Notes: a model not told the origin generated them from the sequence alone. Shown: positions 24,721 to 34,087, counted from the stretch's first letter. The stretch is DNA of 64,000 nucleotides from Dyella flagellata (GCF_030160275.1 NZ_BSOA01000018.1:62001-126000), one strand, 5' to 3'. Made by a program: numbers and translations.

Positions 24721-25938
24721 TCAGATACGCGGGTGTTGCCGGCGCAACGTCCATGCGAGCGACAGCCAGCACGGCAACGCAAACAATATCCATGGCTGGT
24801 TTTGCTGCATAACACCAGGCAGCAGATGCATGAGCAAGGCTGGCAGTATTGCGATCAATTGCAGTGCAAGCACGCTGTTGGCAAAACGTGAAGGAAGCAA
24901 GTCTCGACGGGCGCGCCACGTCGAACCCATCAGCAGGAAAGCCAGTGGATTGAACAGCAGCAGGTTGTTGTTTCCCCAGGCAGAGTGGTGGGTGGTGAGT
25001 GTCCAGAGGATCAGCATGACCACTCCGACGAGGCCTGCGAGCAGCAGAAAGAGGCTGCCAAGCAGCGCATACGCAAGGTGAGCGTACCGCCACGTAACGA
25101 CGATCAGCGCAGCGATGATCAAACCGGCCAGGCCAAGCGGAATCCGCAAGTCCGGTGCTGTGGAGGGTGGCGCGTCGAGGCGGTTGGGAGAGAGCAAGGT
25201 TTCGTTCTGCACCAGCGGCTGGGTAGCGCCGCGGCCATCCGATACAGCAATGTTGCGCAGATTCTTTTGCAGTTCTTCCGGCAGAAAGCTTTCCTGCCAG
25301 GCATTGAGCGGCTGATCCGCGTAGGGCCCTAGACCCAAGTCGAGGATCAGCATCAGCCATGGCTGTGCGCTCATCAGGCGCACGGTTTGCTGGCGATAGG
25401 TCATGCCGCCTGGCAACTGGGTGAGGCGCGTCTTGATGACGCCGCCTAGTGCTTTGTCGAGCGCATCGCGGACGCGGGTGGTGCAATTGTCGATGTAGTA
25501 GTCGTAGTTGTAGGTGGCGTTTTCAGGGCGCAGGTTCCAGAGCAGGAAGTCGCGCAATGCAGCGGCCTGTTGCGGGGTGAGCGCAAGTTTTTGCCGGGTA
25601 ACGGAACGGCCGGCCTGGACGTAGAAGTTTTCTTCGTCGGTGGTGGGCTCGGCGTCGATCAGGTAGTGCATCTGGCCGCGCGCGAAGTTGAAGAAGAAGT
25701 TCTTCTCGTCGAAGTTGAATACGCCGTAGTTGAAGTCCACCTCCTCGCCGCTGGCGGTATCGCGCAGTTCGATCGCATCGTGGCCGAAGCGCTCCCAGTA
25801 GATGTCACCGGGGCCATAGGTGATGAGGGAGATTTCCAGGTTCGCACCGGGAGCGTCGGCGACCCCTGCGTGGGCGGGAAGAATCGCGCAGCACAGGAGG
25901 GTGAGGGCAATGAGCAGGAGGCGGCCGGCCTTGGTCAT
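24721..25938 (-). CDS. DUF4105-family membrane protein (Lnb N-terminal periplasmic domain type)
   Basis: 405-residue protein starting at MTKAGRLLLIALTLLCC with a signal peptide (cut near AHAG). The periplasmic DUF4105 domain has ISLITYGPGDIYWERFGHDAIELRD and YNYDYYIDNCTTRVRDALD, resembling a papain-like Cys/His arrangement (His in FGHDA, Cys in DNCTT). About five hydrophobic segments follow. Related domains occur in the lipoprotein N-acylation protein Lnb. In many Gammaproteobacteria the gene after corC in this block is lnt; here this protein takes the position, so a lipoprotein-linked role is an idea only. An in-frame upstream extension to 26172 runs through a REP element and is rejected as start. 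Confidence 0.8.
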   Translation of the reverse strand: MTKAGRLLLIALTLLCCAILPAHAGVADAPGANLEISLITYGPGDIYWERFGHDAIELRDTASGEEVDFNYGVFNFDEKNFFFNFARGQMHYLIDAEPTTDEENFYVQAGRSVTRQKLALTPQQAAALRDFLLWNLRPENATYNYDYYIDNCTTRVRDALDKALGGVIKTRLTQLPGGMTYRQQTVRLMSAQPWLMLILDLGLGPYADQPLNAWQESFLPEELQKNLRNIAVSDGRGATQPLVQNETLLSPNRLDAPPSTAPDLRIPLGLAGLIIAALIVVTWRYAHLAYALLGSLFLLLAGLVGVVMLILWTLTTHHSAWGNNNLLLFNPLAFLLMGSTWRARRDLLPSRFANSVLALQLIAILPALLMHLLPGVMQQNQPWILFALPCWLSLAWTLRRQHPRI

Positions 25939-26027
25939 GGGAGCTGCGGTTTTATTGGGACGCGTTAGGGTAGCGGATGTGTGTGACTGGTGCGGCTGGC
26001 GAAATGCGCGGCACCAGGCCACAGTGC

Positions 26028-26096
26028 GTAGGCTGGGATGGCAATCCCAGCATCCAGGAAGCGGCAAGGGAAGCTGGGATTGCCATCCCAGCCTAC
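26028..26096. repeat. GTAG REP doublet (copy A)
   Basis: Two inverted REP units, each GTAG followed by a hairpin of the type GCTGGGAT-NNNN-ATCCCAGC, facing each other across about 20 bases. It lies between corC and the DUF4105 gene. It is the best-conserved doublet of the family in this window and serves as the reference copy. Confidence 0.9.
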
Positions 26097-26144
26097 GACG
26101 CGATTCTGAGCGAAACATAGAGCAAGGGTGGCCCCTCACCCCAA

Positions 26145-26167
26145 CCCTCTCCCCGGAGGGGAGAGGG
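26145..26167. repeat. C/G-rich palindrome (CCCTCTCCCC family)
   Basis: 10-bp perfect stem with a 3-base loop, 9 bases after the corC stop. Relatives occur at 40665-40689 and 49093-49116, all at gene 3' ends. It may stabilise or end the corC transcript; there is no T-run. Confidence 0.7.
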
Positions 26168-26175
26168 GGCAAAAG

Positions 26176-27015
26176 CTAACGCCGCACGACTCGGAACTGT
26201 TGCACGCGCCGGTCGTCCGCCTGGGTCACGTGGAAGGCGAAGTTGTCGATGTCGATCTCCTCGCCTACTTCCGGCAGGTGGCCGAATTCGGCGGTGACCA
26301 GGCCGCCTACGGTGTCGAATTCCTCGTCGGAAAACACCGTGCCCACTTCTTCATTGAAATCCGCGATGGGGGTGAGGGCGTCGACGATCCATTCGCCTTC
26401 CGCCTGCGCGTGCACGAGATTGGGCTCTTCCTCGTCATCGTGCTCGTCGTCGATTTCGCCGACGATTTCTTCCAGCACGTCTTCGATGGTGACCAGGCCG
26501 GCGACGCCGCCGTATTCGTCCACCACCAGCGCCATATGGTTCCGGCTGCGGCGAAATTCCGCCAGCAGCACGTTCAGGCGCATCGATTCAGGAATCAGCA
26601 CGGCCGGGCGCAGGATCGCGCGCAGGTCGAAGTCGTGGCCGTTGCCGAAGGTCTTGAGCAGATCCTTGGCGAGCAGGATGCCGAGGATGTCGTCCTTGTC
26701 TTCGCCATGCACAGGGAAACGGGAGTGGCCCGATTCCACCACGGCGGCAAGGATGTCGGGCAGCGGCGAGTCCACGTCGATCATCACGATCTGTACGCGG
26801 GGCACCATCACGTCATCGACGTTGAGTTCGGTGACTCGCAGCGCGCCTTCCAGCATGGGAAGGGTGTCGGCGCTAAGCAGGCCGTTGGCCTGGGCGGTCC
26901 GCAACTCGTCGATCAGTTCTTCGCGGTTGCGCGGTTCGCCGGAAAACAGATGGCCCAGTCGATCCCACCATTTTCGGTGGACCGGGCCGCTGGTACTGCC
27001 AGGGTCCTCGTTCAT
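26176..27015 (-). CDS. corC: CorC/YbeX, CBS-pair and transporter-associated domain protein
   Basis: 279-residue cytoplasmic protein of the HlyC/CorC family. It has two CBS domains (from DDVMVPRVQIVMID, and RNHMALVVDEYGGVAGLVTIEDVLEEIVGEI) and a C-terminal CorC_HlyC domain (FDTVGGLVTAEFGHLPEVGE). It is linked to Mg2+ efflux and, in E. coli, to ribosome assembly together with YbeY and YbeZ. It sits in the conserved order miaB-phoH-ybeY-corC, here with 156 bp between it and ybeY and with corA two genes further on. It lacks the DUF21 membrane domain, as expected for CorC. Confidence 0.94.
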   Translation of the reverse strand: MNEDPGSTSGPVHRKWWDRLGHLFSGEPRNREELIDELRTAQANGLLSADTLPMLEGALRVTELNVDDVMVPRVQIVMIDVDSPLPDILAAVVESGHSRFPVHGEDKDDILGILLAKDLLKTFGNGHDFDLRAILRPAVLIPESMRLNVLLAEFRRSRNHMALVVDEYGGVAGLVTIEDVLEEIVGEIDDEHDDEEEPNLVHAQAEGEWIVDALTPIADFNEEVGTVFSDEEFDTVGGLVTAEFGHLPEVGEEIDIDNFAFHVTQADDRRVQQFRVVRR

Positions 27016-27171
27016 TACTCTTGAAATAACAGCCCAAGCTGGGCGGGAAAGTCAGTCTAGCGGAAAAAGCGTGACAATTCAGAGCTTAGGAAAAGTGGAC
27101 TGCTGCTCGAAATAGCCACGAAGCGGCACATGAATATGGGGGCGTTCGGTCCAGCATCAAGCCGCACGAGT

Positions 27172-27642
27172 TCAAGCCTGATAGGGATCGGCGATGCCCA
27201 AGCCCTTGAGGATGCGCGTTTCCAACGCCTCCATGCTGGCCGCCTCGGCCTCTTCGATATGGTCGTAACCCAGCAGGTGCAGCACCCCGTGCACGGTGAG
27301 GTGCGCCCAGTGGTGGGCCAGGGGCTTGCCTTGTTCGGTGGCTTCGCGGCGCACTACGGGGGCACAGATGGCAATGTCGCCAAGCAGGGGCAGGCGCACG
27401 CCAGGCGGCAGCTCGGCCGGGAAGGAAAGCACATTGGTGGCGTAGTCCTTGCCGCGATAGGTGCGGTTGAGCGTACGGCCCTCCCGGGTACCGACAATGC
27501 GTAGCGAAAGCTCGGCCGGCCGGCGGCGGCGCGCGCCGGCCAAGGCCGCCTCCACCCAGCGGCGGAAGCTGGCCGGCGAGGGCACGCCGGCGCGCGGGAT
27601 GCCATAGCTCAAGTGGACGGTGGCCGGGGATTCGCCTGCCAT
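27172..27642 (-). CDS. ybeY: Endoribonuclease YbeY
   Basis: Single-strand-specific metallo-RNase needed for 16S rRNA 3' maturation and ribosome quality control. The zinc site [11 protein letters not shown] is present in full (His-x3-His-x5-His, about residues 115-125), preceded by [29 protein letters not shown], which is diagnostic for the family. The ATG at 27642 is used: it gives 156 residues and starts 5 bases after the phoH stop with GAG-rich bases before it. A longer frame would overlap phoH by 80 bases. Confidence 0.95.
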   Translation of the reverse strand: MAGESPATVHLSYGIPRAGVPSPASFRRWVEAALAGARRRRPAELSLRIVGTREGRTLNRTYRGKDYATNVLSFPAELPPGVRLPLLGDIAICAPVVRREATEQGKPLAHHWAHLTVHGVLHLLGYDHIEEAEAASMEALETRILKGLGIADPYQA

Positions 27643-27646
27643 GGCC

Positions 27647-28669
27647 TCAGCTCCCACGCCCAGGTTTGTTGCTCGGGGTGGCTGCCCCTTGCTCTTCATT
27701 GGCAGCCTCTTCAAACGCTTCATAGGCGCGCACGATCTTCGCCACCAGCGGGTGTCGCACTACGTCACGCGAGGTAAAGAACGTGAAGCTGATGCCATCC
27801 ACGCCCCGCAGCACTTCGACTGCATGGCGCAAGCCGGAACGCACGTGGCGGGGCAGGTCGATCTGGCTGACGTCGCCGGTGATCACCGCCACCGACCCGA
27901 AGCCGATACGGGTGAGGAACATCTTCATCTGTTCGACGGTGGTGTTCTGCGCTTCGTCCAGGATGACGTAGGAATCGTTGAGCGTGCGGCCCCGCATATA
28001 GGCGAGCGGCGCAATCTCGATCACGTTGCGCTCGATCAGCTTGGCGACTTTTTCGAAGCCCAGCATCTCGTATAGCGCGTCGTACAACGGGCGTAGGTAG
28101 GGATCCACCTTTTGCGACAGATCGCCGGGCAGGAAGCCAAGCTTCTCGCCGGCTTCCACCGCCGGTCGTACCAGCAGGATGCGCTGCACGCGATTGGCTT
28201 CCAGCGCTTCCACGGCGCTGGCCACGGCCAGATAGGTCTTGCCGGTGCCGGCAGGACCGACGCCAAAGTTGATGTCGTGCGTGGTGATTGCGTGCAGGTA
28301 GCGCGCCTGGTTCGGGCCGCGGCCTTTGATTACGCCGCGCTTCACCTTGATGGTCACTTCCTGTGCGCTTTCGGCGGCTTCTTCGACTATCGAGTCGATG
28401 CCCGATTCGGCCAGGTGCAGGTTGATCTTCGCACCGGTGAGCGACTCGTTTTCGGTGGCGGCATAGAGCGCACGCAGTACTTTCTCGCCCGTGCGTACGG
28501 CGGCTTCCTCGCCGATTACCTGGAACAGATTGCCGCGGTGGTCGATCTCCACGCCCAGGCGCAGTTCCACCTGGCGCAGGTGCTCGTCGAACGGACCGCA
28601 CAGGTTGGCGAGCCGGGCGTTGTCTTCCGGATCGAGGGCGAAATCGCGTTGGTTCAAACCGTTGTTCAT
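27647..28669 (-). CDS. phoH: PhoH-like ATPase YbeZ
   Basis: 340-residue PhoH family P-loop ATPase with Walker [13 protein letters not shown] near residue 140, the [10 protein letters not shown] Walker B region, and an N-terminal KH-like part ([20 protein letters not shown]). It works with YbeY in RNA metabolism. It is followed directly by ybeY and preceded by a GNAT gene and miaB. The [10 protein letters not shown] start is well placed. Confidence 0.94.
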   Translation of the reverse strand: MNNGLNQRDFALDPEDNARLANLCGPFDEHLRQVELRLGVEIDHRGNLFQVIGEEAAVRTGEKVLRALYAATENESLTGAKINLHLAESGIDSIVEEAAESAQEVTIKVKRGVIKGRGPNQARYLHAITTHDINFGVGPAGTGKTYLAVASAVEALEANRVQRILLVRPAVEAGEKLGFLPGDLSQKVDPYLRPLYDALYEMLGFEKVAKLIERNVIEIAPLAYMRGRTLNDSYVILDEAQNTTVEQMKMFLTRIGFGSVAVITGDVSQIDLPRHVRSGLRHAVEVLRGVDGISFTFFTSRDVVRHPLVAKIVRAYEAFEEAANEEQGAATPSNKPGRGS

Positions 28670-28755
28670 AGCTATCGAATTCTTTCGTAGGTCGTCGCGC
28701 CGGCAAAAGCCGGACCGGTGCCTTGCATGCAGGCAAAGTAGCCAGCCCCTGGGGC

Positions 28756-29283
28756 TTACGGCGGTACTGAAGCGTCTGTTTGCTTAAGATCGAGCCGATA
28801 GAAGCGCGTATCAACCGGCATGAACGGAAAGCTTGCCGGCAACAGCGTTTTGTCGATCAGCGCGAAGCCATGCTTTTCATAGAAGCGATGTGCAGCACGG
28901 AATTTATCGGTGGTACCCAGAAATACGTTCTGCACCGCGTGCTGCTTTGCCCAATCCAGGGCGCCATGCAGCAGCTTTGCCGCAACGCTCGATGCAGTGC
29001 CGCGATACTCGGCGGCCACGAACATCTTGCGCAACGCGACGCTGGCATGGCCAATGTCCTTCAGCGCGATCGTGCCGACAACTTTTTCCTGATCCAAAGC
29101 TACCCAGAAATTGCCGGCACCTTGCTGGTAATACACAGGAATGGCAGCCAGATCCGGTTGGCGTTCCAGGTCAATATCGAAGCCGAATTCCTCGCGCTGG
29201 ATCGACACGATCAACTCACCCACCGCAGCAGCATGCAGCTCCTGGAAAGGTATCAAGCGGATGCGTGCGGCGTTTGCGCCCAT
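28756..29283 (-). CDS. GNAT family N-acetyltransferase
   Basis: 175-residue single GNAT domain. The acetyl-CoA site is seen as LRKMFVAAEYRGTASSVAAKLL (motif A, with RGTASS in place of the usual Q/RxxGxG/A), followed by NVFLGTTDKFRAAHRFYEKHGF (motif B). The substrate is unknown. It starts 8 bp after the miaB stop and lies 86 bp before phoH, so it has been inserted into an otherwise conserved gene order and is probably co-transcribed with it. Confidence 0.87.
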   Translation of the reverse strand: MGANAARIRLIPFQELHAAAVGELIVSIQREEFGFDIDLERQPDLAAIPVYYQQGAGNFWVALDQEKVVGTIALKDIGHASVALRKMFVAAEYRGTASSVAAKLLHGALDWAKQHAVQNVFLGTTDKFRAAHRFYEKHGFALIDKTLLPASFPFMPVDTRFYRLDLKQTDASVPP

Positions 29284-29291
29284 GCCGGTGT

Positions 29292-30635
29292 TCAGGCGGC
29301 TTCGCTGTCCACGCCGGCAACACGTCCACGCAGCGAGTTGGTCATTGCCTCGGTGATCACCACATCCACGAACTGACCGATCAGGCGGGCCGGTCCCGGA
29401 AAGTTCACGTAGCGCATGTTCTCGGTGCGGCCGGTGAGCTCGTTCGGGTTTTTCCTGCTCGGCTTTTCCACCAGTACGCGTTGCACGGTGCCTACCATGG
29501 CTTCGTTGATCTTGCGTGCGTTCTCGTTGAGCACGGCTTGCAAACGCGCCAAGCGTTCGCTTTTCACGGCAGTTGGCGTGTCGTCGGCAAGATTCGCTGC
29601 CGGTGTGCCGGGACGCGCGGAGAAGATGAAGGAGAAGCTCTGGTCGAAGCCGACGTCGTCAATCAGCTTCATGGTCTTTTCGAAATCGGCATCGGTTTCG
29701 CCCGGGAAGCCGACGATGAAATCGGACGAGATGCAGATGTCCGGGCGCACCGCGCGCAGCTTGCGCAGCTTCTGCTTGAATTCCAGCGCCGTGTAGCCGC
29801 GCTTCATGGCCGCCAGGACACGGTCCGAGCCGGCTTGCACCGGCAAGTGCAGGAAGTTCGCTAGCTTCGGCACGTTCGCATAGGCCTCGACCAGCGAATC
29901 GGAGAATTCCAGCGGATGGGAGGTGGTGAAACGGATGCGGCCGATGCTCTCGATTTGCGCGATGGCATGGATCAGCAGCGCCAGGTCGGCCGTGCCGCCG
30001 TCATGGGTGGGGCCGCGATAGGCGTTCACGTTCTGGCCCAGCAGAATCACCTCGCGCACGCCTTGTTCGGCGAGCTGCGCCACTTCCACGATCACGTCGT
30101 CAAACGGGCGGCTGATTTCCTCGCCGCGGGTATAGGGCACTACGCAGTAGCTGCAGTATTTGGAGCAGCCTTCCATGATCGAGACGAAGGCGGTGGGGCC
30201 TTCGGCGCGTGGTTCGGGCAGGCGATCGAATTTCTCGATCTCCGGAAAGCTCACGTCTACCTGCGGCTTGCCGGTGGCGCGTTTGGCTTCGATCAGCTCG
30301 GGCAGGCGATGCAAGGTTTGCGGGCCGAATACCAGGTCCACGAACGGCGCGCGCTTGAGGATCGCCTCGCCTTCCTGCGAGGCCACGCAGCCCCCCACGC
30401 CGATCAACACGGGCTTGCCACCCTGCTTGTATTCGCGCCAGCGGCCAAGCTGGCTGAACACTTTTTCCTGCGCCTTCTCGCGGATGGAGCAGGTGTTGAC
30501 CAGGATCACGTCCGCCTCCGCCTCATCTTGGGTCAACTCCAGGCCATGCGATGCGCGCAGCACGTCGGCCATCTTGGCCGAGTCGTACTCGTTCATCTGG
30601 CAGCCGTGGGTCTTGATGAAAAGCTTGCCGCTCAT
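29292..30635 (-). CDS. miaB: tRNA-2-methylthio-N6-dimethylallyladenosine synthase MiaB
   Basis: Radical SAM methylthiotransferase that adds the 2-methylthio group to i6A37 in tRNA. The three cysteines of the auxiliary cluster are in [21 protein letters not shown] and [11 protein letters not shown]. The radical SAM cluster is [20 protein letters not shown]-terminal TRAM domain follows ([17 protein letters not shown]). The length of 447 is normal. It heads the minus-strand block miaB-GNAT-phoH-ybeY-corC. Confidence 0.97.
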   Translation of the reverse strand: MSGKLFIKTHGCQMNEYDSAKMADVLRASHGLELTQDEAEADVILVNTCSIREKAQEKVFSQLGRWREYKQGGKPVLIGVGGCVASQEGEAILKRAPFVDLVFGPQTLHRLPELIEAKRATGKPQVDVSFPEIEKFDRLPEPRAEGPTAFVSIMEGCSKYCSYCVVPYTRGEEISRPFDDVIVEVAQLAEQGVREVILLGQNVNAYRGPTHDGGTADLALLIHAIAQIESIGRIRFTTSHPLEFSDSLVEAYANVPKLANFLHLPVQAGSDRVLAAMKRGYTALEFKQKLRKLRAVRPDICISSDFIVGFPGETDADFEKTMKLIDDVGFDQSFSFIFSARPGTPAANLADDTPTAVKSERLARLQAVLNENARKINEAMVGTVQRVLVEKPSRKNPNELTGRTENMRYVNFPGPARLIGQFVDVVITEAMTNSLRGRVAGVDSEAA

Positions 30636-30745
30636 GGCGTCGGGTACCGTGGATTCTTCAAGGCGGTGCGGAATGCATCGAACCGCGTATTGTACTCGCG
30701 CGGTGAGTAGGCTGCTACTGATGGATCAAGCACTTGCGGGCGGTC

Positions 30746-30819
30746 GTAGGCTGGGATGGCAACAGCAGCCTTGCCATGCTGACCAAGATCGCGATGCCGG
30801 GATTGGCATCCCAGCCTAC
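30746..30819. repeat. GTAG REP doublet, partly degenerate (copy B)
   Basis: The outer GTAGGCTGGGATGGCA and its inverted partner (TTGGCATCCCAGCCTAC) are intact, but the inner left hairpin arm has decayed. It lies in the divergent space between miaB and the lytic transglycosylase, 111 bp from the miaB start. Confidence 0.8.
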
Positions 30820-30919
30820 CTCTGAGCCTACGCGGCCCTGGGTGTATATCCATGTTCTGGCACACGATTTGGGCGATTCGTGCTTGGCTCGCGGCGGTTG
30901 TGGGCGCAAACTGCCGGCC

Positions 30920-32005
30920 ATGTTTGCCGCCGTATGCCAATGGGGGAGGCGCGGCTCCAGGGCAAGTCGTCTCCCCGCGCTATTGCTGACCAGCGTGCTG
31001 GTGTTGCTGGGCTGTGTCCTGTTGCTGCTGGTCGCACGGCCGGCCCATGCCGGCGCGCTTTACCGCTGTGCGGGATCGCAGGGGGAAGTGGTGTTCACCA
31101 GTAGCAAGGCGGGTTACCGCCAATGCCAGCAGGTGGCCTCTTTCTCGGCCCCGGCGCCGCATGCAGGGCCGCGACGGGTGATATCGAGCCAGGTCAGTTC
31201 GCTGGCCTGGGTGACCGGCTGGGTCGAAACCACGGCTACGCCGGTCGCGCCTATCGTCACTTCGTTGGACCGGGTGGCGGCTGGCGTGGAAACGACGGCT
31301 CGCGCGGTGCCGCCTCCGCCAGCCGGTAAGCCTGGACAGTGGACCTACAGCGAATCGCGCAATAGCTTGCCGTCTGCGCTGGCCGATAGTGGCAGCCAGG
31401 AGTCCCCGGACAGCCGTGTGCTGCGCGGCGCGGTTTACCGGGTAACCCACCGCGACGGCAGTGTGGAATACACCAATATCCCGCAGGGTGGGGCTCAGAC
31501 CAGCAACGTCACCAAGCTGTTCAGCTATATCGCAACCTGCATGGCGTGCAATCTGCACTCGACCATCAACTGGGGCTCGGTGGCGCTCAACCTGGATGCC
31601 TACAAGGACGTGATTCGCGAGGCGAGCCTGGAATCAGGTGTAGACGAAGCCGTGATCCGCGCCATCATTCACGCCGAAAGCGCCTTCAATCCGCGCGCAA
31701 TGTCGATCAAGGGGGCGCAGGGGCTGATGCAATTGATGCCGGGTACCGCCAACAACATGGGGGTGCTCGATGCCTTCGACCCGGCGCAGAACATCCGTGG
31801 CGGTGCGCGCTACCTTGGCCTGTTGATGAAGAACTTCAATGGCAATGTGCGATTGGCTGCTGCCGCATACAACGCAGGCCCAGGCGCTGTGCAGCATTAC
31901 AACGGCGTGCCGCCGTTTGCGGAAACGCAGGTATACGTGCAGCGCGTAGGCGAGCTGGTGCAGCGATATAGCAAGGCGCTTCATCCGCCGCTGGCGAGTC
32001 TGTAG
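30920..32005 (+). CDS. Lytic transglycosylase (SLT domain) with DUF4124 N-terminal domain
   Basis: 361-residue exported murein-cleaving enzyme. A basic N-terminus and a long hydrophobic segment (LPALLLTSVLVLLGCVLLLLV, ending AHAG) act as signal or anchor. A DUF4124-like part follows (GALYRCAGSQGEVVFTSSKAGYRQC), with a second similar YRVTHRDGSVEYTNIP piece. The C-terminal SLT domain has the catalytic Glu in IIHAESAFNPRA (about residue 253), then GLMQLMPGTANNMGV and AAAYNAGPGAVQHYNGVPPF. The ATG at 30920 is chosen because the frame upstream of it runs through REP copy B. The stop codon (TAG, 32003-32005) is part of REP copy C. Confidence 0.9.
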   Translation: MFAAVCQWGRRGSRASRLPALLLTSVLVLLGCVLLLLVARPAHAGALYRCAGSQGEVVFTSSKAGYRQCQQVASFSAPAPHAGPRRVISSQVSSLAWVTGWVETTATPVAPIVTSLDRVAAGVETTARAVPPPPAGKPGQWTYSESRNSLPSALADSGSQESPDSRVLRGAVYRVTHRDGSVEYTNIPQGGAQTSNVTKLFSYIATCMACNLHSTINWGSVALNLDAYKDVIREASLESGVDEAVIRAIIHAESAFNPRAMSIKGAQGLMQLMPGTANNMGVLDAFDPAQNIRGGARYLGLLMKNFNGNVRLAAAAYNAGPGAVQHYNGVPPFAETQVYVQRVGELVQRYSKALHPPLASL

Positions 32006-32072
32006 GTTGGGGTGTAAACCCCAACATTGCCATCTCCACGCAGCGCGATGTTGGGGTTTGACCCCAACCTAC
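32002..32072. repeat. GTAG REP doublet supplying both convergent stop codons (copy C)
   Basis: Doublet of the REP family in a sequence variant: the hairpin is GTTGGGGT-GTAA-ACCCCAAC instead of GCTGGGAT-NNNN-ATCCCAGC, with both arms changed together. The left GTAG gives the TAG stop of the transglycosylase. The right CTAC (GTAG on the minus strand) gives the TAG stop of the DegS-like protease. Confidence 0.92.
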
Positions 32073-33244
32073 CCCGCCGAACTGGCCACCGGCATCCGCG
32101 GCGGACGCTGGGTCACGTTCACCATCACGTGGAACGGCACGCCGTTGCGCAGGCCGGAGACTTCCACCTTGCTGCCGGGTTTGAGCAGGGCTTCGCGGCG
32201 GCCGAGGTCGGCCGGATCGCGGATATCGTCTTCGCCCATGCGCAGCAGAATGTCGTGCGGCTGGATGCCGGCCGCGGCGGCGGGGCCGCTGGCATAAACA
32301 TCGGTAACCTGGGCACCGCGCGCTGCCGCCGCCGGCAAGCCGCTGTCGGCCGCCACCGGCACGAAGCCGTAGTTCGCGCCAAGCCAACCGCGGATCACAT
32401 GGCCGGTTGCGATTAATTGTCGCAGTACGTTGGTAGCCGTATCGACTGGAATGGCAAAACCGATACCCTCGGCATTGGCTGCCTTGCCGATGAGGAGGGT
32501 GTTGATACCAACCAGGTCACCGTTGCTGTTGACCAGTGCACCGCCGGAGTTGCCGAGATTGATCGCGGCGTCGGTCTGGATGAAATCTTCCGGACTGCTG
32601 TTGCTCAACTGGCGACCGATCGCGCTGATGATGCCCATGGTCACGGTCTGATTGAGGTTGAGCGGGTTGCCGATGGCCAGCACCACGTCACCCACGCGCA
32701 ATTTTTTCGGATCGGCCATCTGGATCACCGGCAGGTTGCCGGCTTCGACCTTCAAGACTGCGAGATCGGTTTCCTCGTCCGCGCCGACCAGCTTCGCTTT
32801 TGCGACGCGCCCGTCGTAGAGCAGTACCTGGATGTCGTCGGCATTGGCGATCACGTGATAGTTGGTGAGCACGTAGCCGTCCGCGCTGACGATCACGCCG
32901 GAGCCGAGGTTCTGTTCGCGCCGTGCGACGGGTGGGCCAGCGGGTGTGCCGCCAAACAGCTGCTGCATCAACGGATCGGTGAACATGCGTACGGCCTGCT
33001 CGGTCACCACCTTGTTGGCGTAGATGTTCACGACCGAAGGCGCAGCCTTGGCAACGGCATCGGCATAGGAGAACGGAGCAGGTTGCGGAGCGCTTACAGT
33101 TGGAGCGGATGTGTGCGGCAAGCCGAAACGCGCGCGCAAACGATCACCGACGCCTGGCCAGATCAGGCTGATTACGAACGCGATCGCCAGCCCGAGTATC
33201 ACGAATCGGGCAACAAAGGCGACGATGCCGGCGGCATGCTTCAT
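32069..33244 (-). CDS. DegS/AlgW-like periplasmic serine protease (one PDZ domain)
   Basis: 391-residue HtrA-family protease anchored by an N-terminal helix (FVARFVILGLAIAFVISLIW). Catalytic triad: His in LTNYHVIA (about 127), Asp in DEETDLAVLKV (about 159), Ser in NLGNSGGALVN (about 233). A single C-terminal PDZ domain covers about residues 275-375. One PDZ and a membrane anchor favour DegS/AlgW, which senses outer-membrane protein misfolding and starts the sigma-E response by cutting the anti-sigma factor, over DegP, which has two PDZ domains and is soluble. The sequence ends precisely in REP copy C, so the last residues may have been shaped by that insertion. Divergent from petA. Confidence 0.9.
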   Translation of the reverse strand: MKHAAGIVAFVARFVILGLAIAFVISLIWPGVGDRLRARFGLPHTSAPTVSAPQPAPFSYADAVAKAAPSVVNIYANKVVTEQAVRMFTDPLMQQLFGGTPAGPPVARREQNLGSGVIVSADGYVLTNYHVIANADDIQVLLYDGRVAKAKLVGADEETDLAVLKVEAGNLPVIQMADPKKLRVGDVVLAIGNPLNLNQTVTMGIISAIGRQLSNSSPEDFIQTDAAINLGNSGGALVNSNGDLVGINTLLIGKAANAEGIGFAIPVDTATNVLRQLIATGHVIRGWLGANYGFVPVAADSGLPAAAARGAQVTDVYASGPAAAAGIQPHDILLRMGEDDIRDPADLGRREALLKPGSKVEVSGLRNGVPFHVMVNVTQRPPRMPVASSAG

Positions 33245-33344
33245 GTCGTAATCAGTCTTGAAGAAAGGTAAGCGTGTAAGTGTGGCAGAGCGACGTGACC
33301 GCCTGTGCGGTTTTATTGTAGGGTTCTTGACCTGAGGCTAGACT

Positions 33345-33379
33345 AACGCGATTTTTGTAGGTAACGCGATTTTGCAGGG
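33345..33379. repeat. Tandem direct repeat upstream of petA
   Basis: Two adjacent copies, TAACGCGATTTTTGTAGG (33345-33362) and TAACGCGATTTTGCAGG (33363-33379), lie in the divergent region between the DegS-like gene and petA, about 100 bp before petA. They could be an operator or a replication slip; no known regulator site was recognised. Confidence 0.75.
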
Positions 33380-33481
33380 GCACGATCCTGGGGCGGTCGG
33401 CGAAGCGCAACCTTTAGCTCGTCCGCAGCGGCAGAATCTGGTTTCTGCAGTGTTTATGGCATGCAAGTACCGGAGAGCCTG

Positions 33482-34087
33482 ATGGCGAACGAAGTCGTCG
33501 ATCAAGGCCGCCGCCGCTTTCTCACTACGACCACCGCCGTGGTGGGAGGAGTAGGCGTAGTGGCGGCAGCTGTGCCTTTCATTAAGTCGTGGGAACCCAG
33601 TGCAAAAGCGAAGGCCGCCGGCGCTCCCGTTACCCAGTCACTCAAGAAGATCGAGCCGGGCCAGCAGCTGATCGTGGCCTGGCGCAGTCTTCCTGTGTTC
33701 ATCGTCAATCGCTCGCCAGCTCAGCTCGCGGCGCTGCCCAAGCAGGATGGCCGTCTGGTCGATCCCGGCTCAGACGGTGCATCAGCCGACCAGCAACCCA
33801 AGTACGCCCAGAACGCCACCCGTTCGATCAAGCCGGAGTGGCTGGTGATGATCGGCATCTGCACCCATCTGGGCTGCGTGCCCGACTATGTGGGCGAGAT
33901 GAAGGCCGAGCCGTTCGATCCGAATTGGCAGGGCGGGTATTACTGCCCCTGCCATCACTCGCGCTATGACATGGCCGGCCGCGTCTACCAGGGCGTACCT
34001 GCGCCGAAGAACATGGCGATTCCGCCTTATCACTTTGTCGACGATGCCACCGTGCAGATCGGCGTGGATGCGGAGGGAAATGCGTAA
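33482..34087 (+). CDS. petA: Ubiquinol-cytochrome c reductase iron-sulfur subunit (Rieske)
   Basis: Rieske [2Fe-2S] subunit of the cytochrome bc1 complex, 201 residues. A Tat-type N-terminus (QGRRRFLTTTTAVVGGVGVVAAAV) inserts the protein as a folded, anchored domain. Cluster ligands are in CTHLGC (about residues 127-132) and CPCHHSRYD (about 156-164). The ATG at 33482 has GGAGAG 7 bases upstream; an earlier ATG at 33461 lacks a site. The stop overlaps the petB start (TAATG). Confidence 0.97.
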   Translation: MANEVVDQGRRRFLTTTTAVVGGVGVVAAAVPFIKSWEPSAKAKAAGAPVTQSLKKIEPGQQLIVAWRSLPVFIVNRSPAQLAALPKQDGRLVDPGSDGASADQQPKYAQNATRSIKPEWLVMIGICTHLGCVPDYVGEMKAEPFDPNWQGGYYCPCHHSRYDMAGRVYQGVPAPKNMAIPPYHFVDDATVQIGVDAEGNA

